Assembly (NCBI GenBank): GCA_021464525.1
Contig: JADRCO010000907.1
Span: forward strand, 1 to 24,807
From: Rhizophagus sp. LPA8_4_AMF
Taxonomy: Eukaryota; Glomeromycota; Glomeromycetes; Glomerales; Glomeraceae
DNA length: 24,807 nucleotides
Direction of reading: 5' to 3'
Position numbers and translations under genes: made by a program. The notes under the pieces are model-generated. The model was not told the DNA's origin, did no database searches, and worked only from the letters and a program-made list of their open reading frames with translations. Positions 1-9,699 of the stretch are shown here, in pieces (the stretch's first letter is position 1; each line of letters starts with the position of its first letter).

Positions 1-48
1 AAAAATTCTAAGATGTACGTTATACAAAAGGGCAAAATATGTGCCGAG

Positions 49-79
49 ATGTCACATCTGATCTCACGTGATGTGACAT
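49..79. repeat. 9-bp perfect inverted repeat around a CACGTG palindrome
   Basis: ATGTCACAT (49-57) is the exact reverse complement of ATGTGACAT (71-79). The loop contains the palindrome CACGTG (65-70), an E-box-like bHLH site. No gene follows on either strand, so a promoter role is not supported. It may instead belong to a small repeated element. Confidence 0.45.
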
Positions 80-156
80 TGCGGAATTTTTTCGGGTGCA
101 GCTGGGGTAGTTAATATTTATTTATAAATAAATCCATTACTCCGCCATTTTTTATT

Positions 157-294
157 TACCGTATACATCAGAAATTAAGCACCCTTTTTTTGACCTTAAT
201 TCCGGCCAGGAACGGCATAATGTAGGCCAAAATTTTCATAATTCTGGCCAGGGGTGCTTATTTTCGGGGGGCTTAATTTCTGATGTATACGGTA
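157..294. mobile_element. Short TIR element (MITE-like) with TA flanks
   Basis: A 24-bp stretch at 157-180 is the perfect reverse complement of 271-294. If the outer TA dinucleotides (157-158, 293-294) are the target duplication, the element is 159-292 (134 bp) with 22-bp inverted ends starting CCGTATACATC. GCACCC (179-184) is also mirrored by GGGTGC (252-257), and GGCCAGG/CTGGCCA words face each other inside, so most of the element could fold as a hairpin. There is no coding capacity. TA flanks fit a Tc1/mariner-superfamily non-autonomous element; the family is inferred. Perfect termini suggest it is younger than the surrounding DNA. Confidence 0.75.
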
Positions 295-299
295 GTTAA

Positions 300-975
300 C
301 TTTATATTACAAAGCAACTAGTTCTTAAATTAAAAACTAAATCACCGCCATGTAAATCATCTTAAACAGACATACAATAATGATTAAAAAAGAAGAGAAT
401 TAATGAAAATTTTAATTCAATGGAATCCTGCAAGAGAAAATTTGGATTTGTCACGCCCTATTTGTCACTTAGGTTAGAGGATTAGGGAAATATTATTGGC
501 TGTTTTAATGGTTACGTTGGTGAGTTCCAAATTTTTTGATCGATCATCGATTACGTTTAAAATTCACTGGCGGATTTGATTACTTTGCGTTAAATGCTAA
601 TTATCGTAATCTTATACCAAAAAATCATCAGATAGACTATTGACTAAATAATGGGTAAGAGTCCACATTAGCGAAACAAAATTATTCAACGTAAATAGGC
701 GCTAGTAATTTTAATATGCTAATGTACATTATTAGAAAGTATGCTTTAATAAAACAAAAAATGAAATAAAATTTTATATAGTCACAATAGCCATGAAGAT
801 TTCTCAATGAATATTATTTAAAATTTTTTTTTATGATATTTTTCTATTTTTTTTCTATTTTTAAATATAATTAATTCACATTCATCTAATTGTATATAAT
901 AGATATTAATAATATTACTAAAGATCACATTTATTGTATTTTAGCTTAAAAGAGATATTTATCAAATTATTGTAT
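300..975. other. Gene-free AT-rich stretch
   Basis: No reading frame on either strand looks like protein and no repeat structure stands out apart from homopolymer runs. I see nothing annotatable here. Confidence 0.5.
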
Positions 976-980
976 AACTA

Positions 981-1115
981 GGAAACGGTTATGGAAACCG
1001 TTATTGAGTCCGGAGCTCATAATTAGTCACCTAAATAAAGTGTAGTAAGTCGTTTTGTTAAAATACAATTAAAGAAAAATTCTGATATCCATCAAAATTC
1101 ACACGTCTAAAGATT
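981..1115. repeat. Outlying copy of the GAAACGTT-palindrome repeat
   Basis: The copy opens with a hairpin, AACGGTT (984-990) facing AACCGTT (996-1002). Then come a GAGTCCGGAGCTCAT segment, TAGTCACCTAAA, and a block beginning CATCAAAATTCACACGTCTA (from about 1091). The same words recur near 2444-2570 (AGTCCGACGGCTCAT, CATCAAAATCCACACGTCC, GGTCACCTAAA) in a partly different order. This makes it a detached, diverged member of the array at 2207-3065. No coding potential. Confidence 0.55.
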
Positions 1116-1329
1116 AAAGATGGCTTATTGAATATTTTGAAACGAACAAGTTTAAAAAAAATATTTTTTTATTTGATTAAACACCTTTACTGATCCGTGA
1201 CCAATTATTTGAAGGTAAGTTTATTTATTGTATTTTATTGTTTTTATTTACTTATTTTAATATTTCATTATAAATAACAATTACTTTTTTTGGGTCCTTT
1301 GGTTCTTCCGGTTTTGCAATAACTGATAA

Positions 1330-1660
1330 AGGTCTATTTTGTTTATATTAATTTATTTTTACATTTCATTTCTCACTATTCATTACTAACTTTATTTTAT
1401 TTTTCACTTGATTTCTTTTGTTTCTCACTGCTGTTTTCATCTTTTCGATTCCTTTTCATTATCCATGACATCTTTTTCGTTTTTCTTGACATCTTTTCAT
1501 TTCTACATTTTTTCATTTCTTCTTTATTCCCCATGACATTTTTTTGTTTCTTTTCCATTTTCCATGTCATCTTTTCGATTTTTCACATCATCCTTACTCT
1601 TTGTTTTTTATTATTATATTTCTTTTTCTTTTATTACTATTTTCTTTTTTTATTGTTTTT
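1330..1660. repeat. Polypyrimidine tract with degenerate CATGACATCTTTTC repeats
   Basis: The + strand is almost entirely T and C for more than 300 bp. The words CCATGACATCTTTTTC, TTGACATCTTTTC, CCATGACATTTTTTTG and CCATGTCATCTTTTCG recur at irregular spacing of roughly 30-60 bp. This is a degenerate low-complexity repeat with strong strand asymmetry. No protein-like frame is visible. Confidence 0.55.
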
Positions 1661-2206
1661 AAACCTAAAATGATATTTTAAAAGAATAAAATAGTTATTT
1701 TTATAAAAAATAAGACACCATTAACACCGTATCATCATAATACCTATTATAAATATGAACGTTCAAGAAATTTCTCGAATAGCGTTGACCATTATATCCC
1801 TTGCGTTCATTGTGTTGCATACTTGCATTGTCCTATTGTTTGTATAATGTCATTAGAAGGGTGGCTCCATTAATATTCTATTTTTACAGCGAGGATATAG
1901 GCGAGAGTAAATCATAAAGAAAAAAACATGATGTTAGAAACATTCCCAAATTAAAAAAAAACATAAAATAAAAATAAAAGAACTATACCTTTATATACAT
2001 GTATGTATGTGAACTTGCGTAACTTGGGTCCATTTCGGCTTTTTTCTAAAATTCAGATTAACAAAAATCAATTTTTTCTAAAAACACAAATTTTTTATAA
2101 ATTAGCAAAAAAGAAAATGAAATAGAAGCGAGACCTACCCTCCAAAAGCTCCACCTGAAACCTATAGAAAAAAATGTAGTAAGAATATGAAACAAAAAAA
2201 AAATTA
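1661..2206. other. Gene-free stretch with one relic palindrome
   Basis: AT-rich, without a credible gene. CATGATGTTAGAAACATTCC (about 1927-1946) resembles the GAAATGTTAGTAAGAAATTTC member of the neighbouring palindromic array and may be a worn copy. A short GTATGTATGTGAAC run lies near 2000. Confidence 0.35.
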
Positions 2207-3065
2207 ATTAAAAGAACGCTAGTAACGTTCTTAAGCGAAATATACAAAAAAAATTTTCCCCTTACCTTTTGTCTCCAGGAGTCCATTTCGTTTTCAAGCT
2301 GTTTCTACACAAAAAATAATTAAAATAACGTTAATAGACCTGTTCTTACAAAAATAAAAAAATTAACAATAACGTAAATTACCCGAATTACACAATCACC
2401 CTAAAATTTATATAATAAATTTTTTGATCTGATCAATCCGTTATAGTCCGACGGCTCATCTGCAGATATCCAATGAGCCCTTTTTTAATCTGGGTCATTC
2501 ATTAAAGAAAATATAATCAAAGAAAATTAAGATACCCATCAAAATCCACACGTCCAAGGTCTGGTCACCTAAAAAAAGAGAAAATCGAAATGTTAGTAAG
2601 AAATTTCATTAAAGGAAATATATTCAAAGAAAAATTGCATGCGTTCAGACCTGAAGAATAAGCCGCATCTAATAAAAATAAAAATGGAAACGTCAATAAA
2701 CGTTTCGTTGAAGAGAAATTTTATAAATACTATCCGCTCTTGAAAGAAATCGTCTAAAAAGATAAAAAAATGAAACGTTAATACACGTTTCATCAAGGAA
2801 ATATACAGAGAAAATTCCATACTGAATTTCCCAAAAGAAATAAATTAAATATGAACTTGTGATTCCCTACTGAAATTTCACGCGCTCAGAGATTCAGCCG
2901 TCTAAAAAAAAGAAAAATTGAAACGTTAGAAACCGTTTCAGTAAATAGATAATTAAGAAGAAAAATTTCCCACCATATTCCCATGTCTAAATACCTAAGA
3001 ACCAAGCTGTCTAAAAAAAAAAGTAAGAAAACAAACTATTAGAAATCGTTCATTAAAATAAAAAC
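2207..3065. repeat. Degenerate tandem array of palindromic GAAACGTT repeats
   Basis: Hairpins recur roughly every 85-150 bp: GAACG/CGTTC (2214-2230), a worn GAAATG/ATTTC form (2587-2608), GAAACG/CGTTTC (2687-2706), TGAAACGT/ACGTTTCA (2771-2792, perfect 8-bp arms), TGAAACG/CGTTTCA (2919-2940) and a decayed form (about 3031-3053). Between them lie shared spacer words such as AAGGAAATATA, AAAGAAAAATT and GTCTAAAAAAA. A further hairpin, GGCTCAT/ATGAGCC, is at 2453-2479. Two short minus-strand open frames here have poor composition and are treated as chance. The family is unidentified; it could be a satellite or the inside of a non-autonomous transposon. Confidence 0.6.
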
Positions 3066-3166
3066 AATTTAAAAAGAAAAAAATAATTTACCAAAATGTC
3101 GCGTCCCATTCTACCTTGGTCTGAGGAAAGTCACAAAGAAAAACTTTTTTTTTCCTCCATATAAAA

Positions 3167-3412
3167 TCAAAACTTGCCTACGTAATAGGGGGCGCGCGTT
3201 ACTGGCGCGTTGCATAAAATTAGTAGGCATATCTGATATCTGATATCTGATATGATGTAATCATGCAATGAAAGGAACCAATCATGAATCGACTCAGGGC
3301 GGACAGACGGGCACTTTTGTGTGACCATCGGCATAAACATATCAGATATATAGTCCTTCGCTACGCTGTAGCTCCGGACTAATAAAACCAAATAAATATT
3401 TTTAATGTTCAA
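3167..3412. other. Locally GC-richer island with short tandem repeat and hairpin
   Basis: The stretch is visibly richer in G and C than its flanks, with GGGGGCGCGCG near 3188. It contains three exact copies of ATCTGAT (3231-3251). It also holds a hairpin with arms AGTCC-GCTAC (3352-3364) and GTAGC-GGACT (3368-3380) separated by 3-nt bulges. An 81-codon minus-strand frame spans it, but that frame includes the tandem repeat and hairpin and has no recognisable domain, so I do not call it a gene. It is probably part of a repeat. Confidence 0.4.
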
Positions 3413-3524
3413 CCCGAATACTGCGCCTTATGTGGTTCTTTGTGTAACAAAAATACCATAATATCAATATATCAAAAACTACGGTATGTTTATTTCTCAA
3501 TTTGGGATCGTTTTATTCAATATA

Positions 3525-3633
3525 CACAGTGAAATTCGATATAATGGAACCATTCGTTCCATTAGTAAAATTTGTCAACGACTTTACTTATGTTCCGTTA
3601 TATCAAGGTTCCGGTATATCGAATTTCACTGTG
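3525..3633. mobile_element. pogo/Tc1-mariner-like MITE, 109 bp
   Basis: CACAGTGAAATTCGATAT (3525-3542) is the exact reverse complement of 3616-3633. The similarity continues inward with GGAACC (3546-3551) facing GGTTCC (3608-3613). TA dinucleotides flank both ends (3523-3524, 3634-3635), as expected for Tc1/mariner/pogo insertion. Ends of the type CAGTG...CGATATAA are known from pogo-like elements, so that family is likely. The ~50-bp interior cannot encode a transposase. A 69-codon + strand frame across it is only read-through of the element. Confidence 0.75.
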
Positions 3634-3639
3634 TAATAT

Positions 3640-4800
3640 CAAGAAAAGTAATTAATTCACTTAAACATAGACCTGAGAAATTAAATTTTTTTTGAGTTTA
3701 ATTATTTTAGCAGTTTTATATGCAACTCAAAATTTGCGTTTTTAACTTGCCTTTTGTGACTAACCAAACTAACCAAAGTTGTAGTCACGTTTAATAAATT
3801 TGGAATATCTTGACAGTTGACAAACATATGATAATTTTATCCGCTTATTCAGAATATCTTTTACTTGATTGATCAAATTCAATAGATCCACAGATGTTTA
3901 AATCAATAACATTTACCTTATTTAACAGTAGATAAATGTTACATTTTTAATTATTTTTTAAAACATTGTTTTTTATAGTCAATTTGAATTTTTTTAATAG
4001 TCTATTTGAGTTATTCTCATAGAGTCCATTGATAAAGTTTTTTTTTTTTTGATGGATTTTTTTTTTTACTTTTTTTGATAGAGTTCATTAATCATTTTTA
4101 TAAGGTCCGTTGATAATATTTTTTAAAAATTTTTTTTAATAATTAGTTGATTTATTTGGTAAATAATTTTTTGGTAAAGCTAATTTAAAATAAGCAGTGT
4201 AAAGAAAATTTGTGCAAACTTTTCTTAAAACTATTTTAAATCGATATTTAATCATTATTGTATTCTAATCTTGAAAATGCATTAATACCAAGACTTCATC
4301 TATAATTCTAAAGTTAAAATGAATAATTAATATGTATACATTATTTTTTATTTGAATTTTAGGTTCTAACTCTTGCTTTAAAATGGATGAATCTTTTGAT
4401 TTAAAGCGATTGTGTTTATTATTTATTTTTATCATATTAATTAATTTTGTTATCTCTTTATTTCATATTTTTGTTAATTTTGCTTATCATTAATCACATT
4501 TCATAAAGAAATATTTTCATTATTAATAGTATATTATTCATTTCACTGTGTTTTGATAATTATATCATTTAATGTGAGTTCTACAATTTTTTTGGTTTTA
4601 CTTTATTTTAGTTTATAAAAATGAATTTGACTTTCATGTTTCATAAAGTATGAAGTTAATTGATTTTTTTTAAAAAAATTATGTTTTTGTTATAGATGTG
4701 GATGGGTCGATAGTCGATACCTTAACAGACTCTCGATAATAATTAGATCGTTTGTTATTTTTCTATTTTTTTTGTGTTATATATTTACTGTAATTTACGT
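3640..4800. repeat. T-rich gene-free tract with degenerate AGTCCATTGATAA repeats
   Basis: Between about 3975 and 4140 the words TAGTCAATTTGA, TAGTCTATTTGAG, AGAGTCCATTGATAA, AGAGTTCATTAAT and AGGTCCGTTGATAAT follow one another at ~25-45 bp, separated by T runs. This reads as a worn tandem repeat. At 4382 a 36-codon + strand frame starts MDESFDLKRL and then becomes hydrophobic. It could be a relic first exon of the decayed frame at 4807, but no splice sites support this. The rest shows nothing. Confidence 0.4.
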
Positions 4801-4806
4801 TCAACA

Positions 4807-5217
4807 GGTACTGATAATTGAACAGAATTTGATGATTTAGATGTTACTATTTTAGGTGATGTACAATGTTCGACCTTAACTGATCCCATACCTAAAATTC
4901 CGGAACAATCCGATCATTCAATAAATCTCTCTAAACTTAAAGTTTTAGTGCATTTTCCAATTCCATAAAATAATGAAGACCGAATCTAAGGTAAAAAGGA
5001 ATACTCTTATTAGTTACTAATAAATAATGATAGAGAAAAAGTTTTTTCTATTCAAGATTTACCAGATCCACCTTAGGTTCAGTTTCAGAACAGACAAGCG
5101 AATACATCGGCTAAGGTAAAAAGTCATAAAAGTCTGATCCATGGATGTCCACATAGAGATACAGATGTCCGGACCGAGTACTGTAGTAGTTTTAAGTGAC
5201 ATATAAGAAATCATGGA
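4807..5217 (+). pseudogene. Decayed reading frame ending in a C2H2 zinc-finger-like motif
   Basis: One frame stays protein-like for about 137 codons but is cut by six stops: TGA 4819, TAA 4966, TAA 4987, TAG 5011, TAG 5074 and TGA 5197. The longest clear run (4822-4965, 48 codons) begins TEFDDLDVTILGD. The end reads CPHRDTDVRTEY, then CSSFK-stop-HIRNH. Spacing from the first Cys (codon at 5146) to the two His (5200, 5212) matches C-x4-C-x12-H-x3-H, with Thr at the second Cys and TGA at the usual Arg of KRH. A CAG just before 4808 could be a splice acceptor. Family unknown; a transposon-borne or host zinc-finger protein are both possible. Not functional as it stands. Confidence 0.45.
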
Positions 5218-7039
5218 TATGTGGGGATTTTATCATATTTTTAACATTTTTTTTTATTAATGACTTATGGCGGATCTATATTAATATTTACTGTGTCATG
5301 CTTTTAATTTTTTATGGAAATTGGCGATTTGGACGAAATTTACTAAACCGACTTATTTCTGGAGTTAAAAGAGTATTATAAAAAAATTTTATTTTATTTT
5401 GTTCTTATTTTTTTTTTTTTTGATCCCGAATTAACCGAAGGACTATTATATATATATATATATTTTTTCTATTCTTTAATTTTTTTGTTATTTTTTTTTT
5501 TTAATTTAAAATTTAAATTATTTATTATGGAAATTGACCGGTTGGAGTTTCAGTGCGTTTTCAAACTATAAAAATTTTTTTTTAGAGATGATACAACGGA
5601 GCAATGTTTTTTTATCTAAATATTAATTAATGATTTTTAGGGACAAATTTATCTCAACCGATGTGTTTTATATACAAATAACTATCCATCTAAATAAATT
5701 CGAATTTTATGGATTGCAAATCCGAATTCATGACGGATTATCCATTTATATCCACGGATCAACAAGAAAAAAATATGTTTATTGGTAATTGGTTATTAAA
5801 AATAATAAAAAAAAAACAAAAATTTTTTAGGGGGTTTTTGGACTTACCAGATTCGTCCCAACGATGTGTAAGTCAGGTTGAATCTAATAGGATGAAATCT
5901 GCAAATTATCCGCATATCTGCGGATAAACCTAAAAAAAAATGTTTTTCATGCACATTTTTTTTTAAAAATTTAAACAATTCAAATTCAAAAGAACCTAGG
6001 TTATTATTATTAAATTTTGATAGAAATTAAAGAAAAAGAATTTGGTAAATTTATGTGAGAGAATATTTAATTCAGAGATTGCACAATCATATGATGCAAT
6101 GAAATTTCCGGTTTAGTTTTTGGATTGTTAAGTGTTTCTGAAACATGTTAAAGTGTGGTAAATAAAATCCATAAATCCTAAAAATGTAAATCTATCAAAA
6201 TAAGAAAGCTATATGTCCATATCATGATAATTTATTATTTATAAAAAAGAAAGGAATAACTGTTGATTAAATTTTAATTTCGATTTTAATTGCTCTCTAT
6301 TACAGTTGAAATCATAATGAATATTCATGAATATTATTTCAAATTATCCGTGCGAATCGACCCACGGATTGCTCGTTATTCCGTAAATTATCCATGAATA
6401 TTCAGCAGATTATCCATGGATTATTCACATAAATCCGTGACGCTTAAGCATATCCGCCTTATGCATTATCTGTATGGGATATCATCTTACGAATCGTTTC
6501 ACTACTATAGGGGGAGAGTCATTACTACTTCCTCCACCCATTCATAATAACAAAAAGAGGGAATCTTCAATAGTAATACAATAAATTTTCAATTTTTTTT
6601 TTTTTAACTTGCAAATCAATGAAATTGAATTTTAGCAATGTTGTACTAGAAAATTTTATATATTTTACAATAAATTAATTTATAACAATATTAAGATCAG
6701 ACACACAAAATTTTTAAAAGGTAATATGAATTACAATAATTTATAATCTTATGAATGATTATTTTTTGATAATTTACAGTATCATAAATTATCAGGAATT
6801 AATCTTATAATTATTTCAATTATTAACAATGTCACAAATTAGGCTTATGTAAATGTAAATGACAAAATAAAATTTTTAAAGGTCTATAATATTAAAAAAA
6901 AAAAAAAAATTTTTTTATTTTAGTACTATGATTGTGTTTAATTTATTAAGAATTTAAGATAATATAGTAAATAGTATAAAACCATTGATACAAAAATTAT
7001 AAAGTAAAAAGAAAAACTGACTCCTATATCTACAAATGG
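5218..7039. other. Gene-free tract with scattered GGATTATCC-like words
   Basis: Contains a (TA)n microsatellite (about 5444-5463), long T and A runs (for example 5411-5421, 6894-6908), and two related pieces starting TTTATGGAAATTG (about 5312 and 5524). Words such as ACGGATTATCC, ATCCACGGATC, TTATCCGCATATCTGCGG, ATCCATGGATTATTC and AAATCCGTG recur at 5725-5770, 5895-5930 and 6345-6440, forming a degenerate palindromic repeat family. Small + strand frames at 5196 and 5709 run through these repeats and show no domain. No gene supported. Confidence 0.45.
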
Positions 7040-7345
7040 ATAAACTATTCAAGACAGACAAACTTTACCTAACATACGGTTTTCATCATAATTAGCCTAT
7101 TTAAGACACTGGTGACATGCGACCTTTGTAGAAATATATCCACTAAGCTTTCTTACCACGGGTATATCACATGAACAGCATATGACAGCTTTAACCATTT
7201 CCACTAAAGTATTCAAAATTTTCCAGTTCTATACTCTGCTATAATTCAATTAACTGATCAACTAAAGGAGCTAGATAGTGATTAGTTGATGCATACTCAT
7301 GCTACCATCAATTTAACCAAAAGCATGACACTGGTCTTGAGCTGG
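7040..7345 (-). pseudogene. Fragment of a Tnp2/CACTA-like transposase
   Basis: On the minus strand, TNHYLAPLVDQLIEL-stop-Q is read from 7286 down, followed by SIELENFEYFSGNG. After a frame change, AVICCSCDIPVVRKLSGYIS continues into a CHQC pair and ANYDENRM (7189 to about 7056). A (V/C)CDxPxxRKxxG motif followed by CxxC is the signature I know from Tnp2 (En/Spm, CACTA) transposases, and versions of it are common in mycorrhizal-fungus genomes. The stop in LIEL-stop-Q (TAG) sits where Trp is expected. The fragment is ~100 residues with stops and at least one frameshift, so it is dead. No ends of the element are visible. Confidence 0.65.
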
Positions 7346-7611
7346 AGTACTTCTTTTATTTATATCTGATTTTTTAAGTTTAATCCTAAAGAGATTGAAA
7401 TTTACAAGTCGTTCTATCTTCAAACTTTAACATCATATACTTTGTTTTATTCATTATTAATAACTCATAATTTAAAGAAAAATATTGAAACCACTCCTTC
7501 CCAAATTTTATACTATTAATAATTCTTAAATAAGAAAAAAATAGAATATTGCCTAGAATTTGTAGAAGATTGAGAAGTAGAACTTCATTTTTACATTTTA
7601 ATTTGTTTAGT

Positions 7612-7911
7612 AATACTAGAATGAAATTCATCCACCAGCATTATTTTACAATATGGTTTTCAAATTTCTCTATTGATATCTAAATAATTATTATTAATAA
7701 ATACAGATAAAATCTATCTAATAATACTTTTGTTTTAATAAAGAAACTAATATTGTAAATAATGAAAATACTAGAATGAAATTCATCCACCAGGCATTAT
7801 TTTACAATATGGTTTTCAAATTTCTCTATTGATATCTAAATAATTATTATTAATAAATACAGATAAAATCTATCTAGTAATATTTTTGTTTTTAATAAAG
7901 AAATTAATATT
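7612..7911. repeat. Near-identical 143/145-bp tandem duplication
   Basis: Copy 1 is 7612-7754 and copy 2 is 7767-7911, offset 155, with a 12-bp spacer. By eye they differ by three transitions and two single-base indels, about 97% identical. Both begin AATACTAGAATGAAATTCAT and end near AATATT. The 81-codon minus-strand frame at 7386-7631 overlaps copy 1; it may be worn coding DNA but has no recognisable domain. The high identity shows the duplication is recent relative to the decayed surroundings. Confidence 0.85.
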
Positions 7912-8723
7912 TGAAAAGGGAACTACTTCTTTGCAAAGTTAAGATTATTATTGGTCATATGATACGTCCCTTAATTTTAAGGCAAATTCTAATATCTCAG
8001 CCAATAATAATCCAATTTTTTATTATCTAATAATGACCATTAGATTCATTTAAGCAAGTTGAATCTAATGAGCTATAAATTATCTGTTTCTGATCCTTAG
8101 ATTATAAGATAGAATTAGCAATATTTCAATTGATACTTAGTAATAAATATTATTCTACTAATAAATATAAAATTCTAACATTTATTTGACTTAACAAGAT
8201 GAATTTAATAAGCCAAAGATCAATAAAATCTGATAACTAGATATTGAGATAATGTTTTATAGTAGTGTTAAAAATTTTTTATATGTAAAATAAAAATATT
8301 TAATTTTACTTATAATATATCATTACATTTTAACAGATATTTTTCAAATATTTTAATATCATAATATCTTTTTTTTAAAAAAAAATCAATTTATTAATAT
8401 TGTTACTGCAATAATTTTAAATAATCTTTGATAAAAAGTATTAAAAATAAATCTTTTCATAATACAGTAAAATTATAGTTTTTCTATATAAAACACAAAA
8501 ATGACATTCTAAATCTACCTTTCAAGATTAAGTAAATTTATAGCCCCAATAAAGTTACAAAAAATCCTTAAATTTGAGATCTCTTTAATCAGCAGTTCCA
8601 GAAATATTAAAAAAGTTCAGAAAAGTCAAAAAATGTTTTGTGTTGTGCAAAAACAAATGCTATTTACTTATGGACATTTTTTTGATTTTTAATATAAAAA
8701 ATGACATTTACATCACCTTTGCT
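7912..8723. repeat. AT-rich tract with an 11-bp hairpin and a diverged direct repeat
   Basis: CATTAGATTCA (8038-8048) faces TGAATCTAATG (8060-8070) as a perfect 11-bp inverted repeat. About 50 bp starting there (8052-8103) resembles 8192-8243 in direct orientation: AAGTTGAATCTAATGAGC against AAGATGAATTTAATAAGC, then TCTG.T......TTAGAT. This is probably an old small repeat. No protein-like frame elsewhere in the stretch. Confidence 0.4.
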
Positions 8724-8893
8724 TATATGTTCACTACATATTTTACTTGTGTTTTTGAGGGATTTTTATTTTCTCTTCGCAACTTTTCAATTATTAGCGA
8801 CATATATGTCATAGGTTGACCATCTTTCACCTTCTTAAAGAAATTATTATAACATCTTTCCACCTCTGGTGAATCTTTGATGAACTCCATGAA
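8724..8893 (-). pseudogene. Unidentified decayed coding fragment A
   Basis: The minus strand from 8893 reads FMEFIKDSPEVERCYNNFFK, then KVKDGQPMTYMSLIIEKLRR and on to KYVVNI before a TAA, about 55 codons without a stop. Composition (charged, mixed, Met and Cys present) is that of soluble protein rather than translated AT noise. Upstream, related sequence continues in another frame with a TGA and a TAG. No domain recognised. It is one of several minus-strand fragments between 8.7 and 16.5 kb that may derive from one or a few transposons. Confidence 0.4.
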
Positions 8894-9269
8894 AGTTATA
8901 CTATGTTATATTCTTTTTATTAATCTCTTTCACAAATCATCTAGTGTAATAAAATTTTATTACTATATAAAATATGAAATATAAAGAATATATACCAGCT
9001 GCCCATACTGTTAATAACAACTAATTAAATGTGATTTGTCAGTAGAATGTTTATCTAATATCTACATTGTAGGATTGCATTTCTCACCACTCTACACAAT
9101 CTTAGACAGAGTTTATTTTTATTATTATAGCAATAGTTTTAAATAACCTTAGCTATAAGTAAAATAAATTATTTTGTAGCATAGTAATTACTGATATATT
9201 ATGATAATGATAAAATTTTGGCGATGAACCATCCAAATTATTATCATTATTTACATTCATCTCGCAATC

Positions 9270-9484
9270 AGCAAAAAGAGACTATAAAATCAATTTATAT
9301 TTCATCATTGTTAAATCCATATTTGGTCAAAAAATTTTCAGCATTCTTGTTCTTTCTTCTTTAAATAAAGCAGCTTAGTGGTATCACTTCCATTTGAATA
9401 GGGATATCCAATGATACACCATTTTTTCTCAAATAAAATTCTACTTCAATATAGAATTCTTTGCCATTCATAGTTTGAATTATT
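9270..9484 (-). pseudogene. Unidentified decayed coding fragment B
   Basis: From 9483 down the minus strand reads NGKEFYIEVEFYLRKNGVSL, then DIPIQMEVIPLSCFI, a TAA, and NAENFLTKYGFNNDEI before another TAA. Upstream of 9484 the reading IIAQEILKRYFNQEAIYI is visible. The pattern is coding DNA interrupted by single stops. I do not recognise the family. Same orientation as fragments A and C. Confidence 0.4.
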
Positions 9485-9699
9485 TATTATTTTATTAATG
9501 TAGATTGCTTCTTGATTGAAATAACGTTTTAAAATTTCTTGAGCAATTATAGGGTTGAAAGGATTTTTGGCATTTTATTAATATTAATATTAATATTAAT
9601 GTAATGTTTATTGTTGATATTATTGTTAAAATTTCAGAATTTAAAAATTTTAACTTTTATGAATTTTGGACTATTATCCCTGCTATATAACAATATTAT

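Noticed and set aside
2095..2820. Small minus-strand frames within the palindromic repeat array
   Set aside because: Phe/Ile/Tyr-rich translations of A-rich repeats, with no start context or domain.
3167..3412. 81-codon minus-strand frame
   Set aside because: It includes the ATCTGAT tandem repeat and a hairpin, and reads as repeat sequence rather than a gene.
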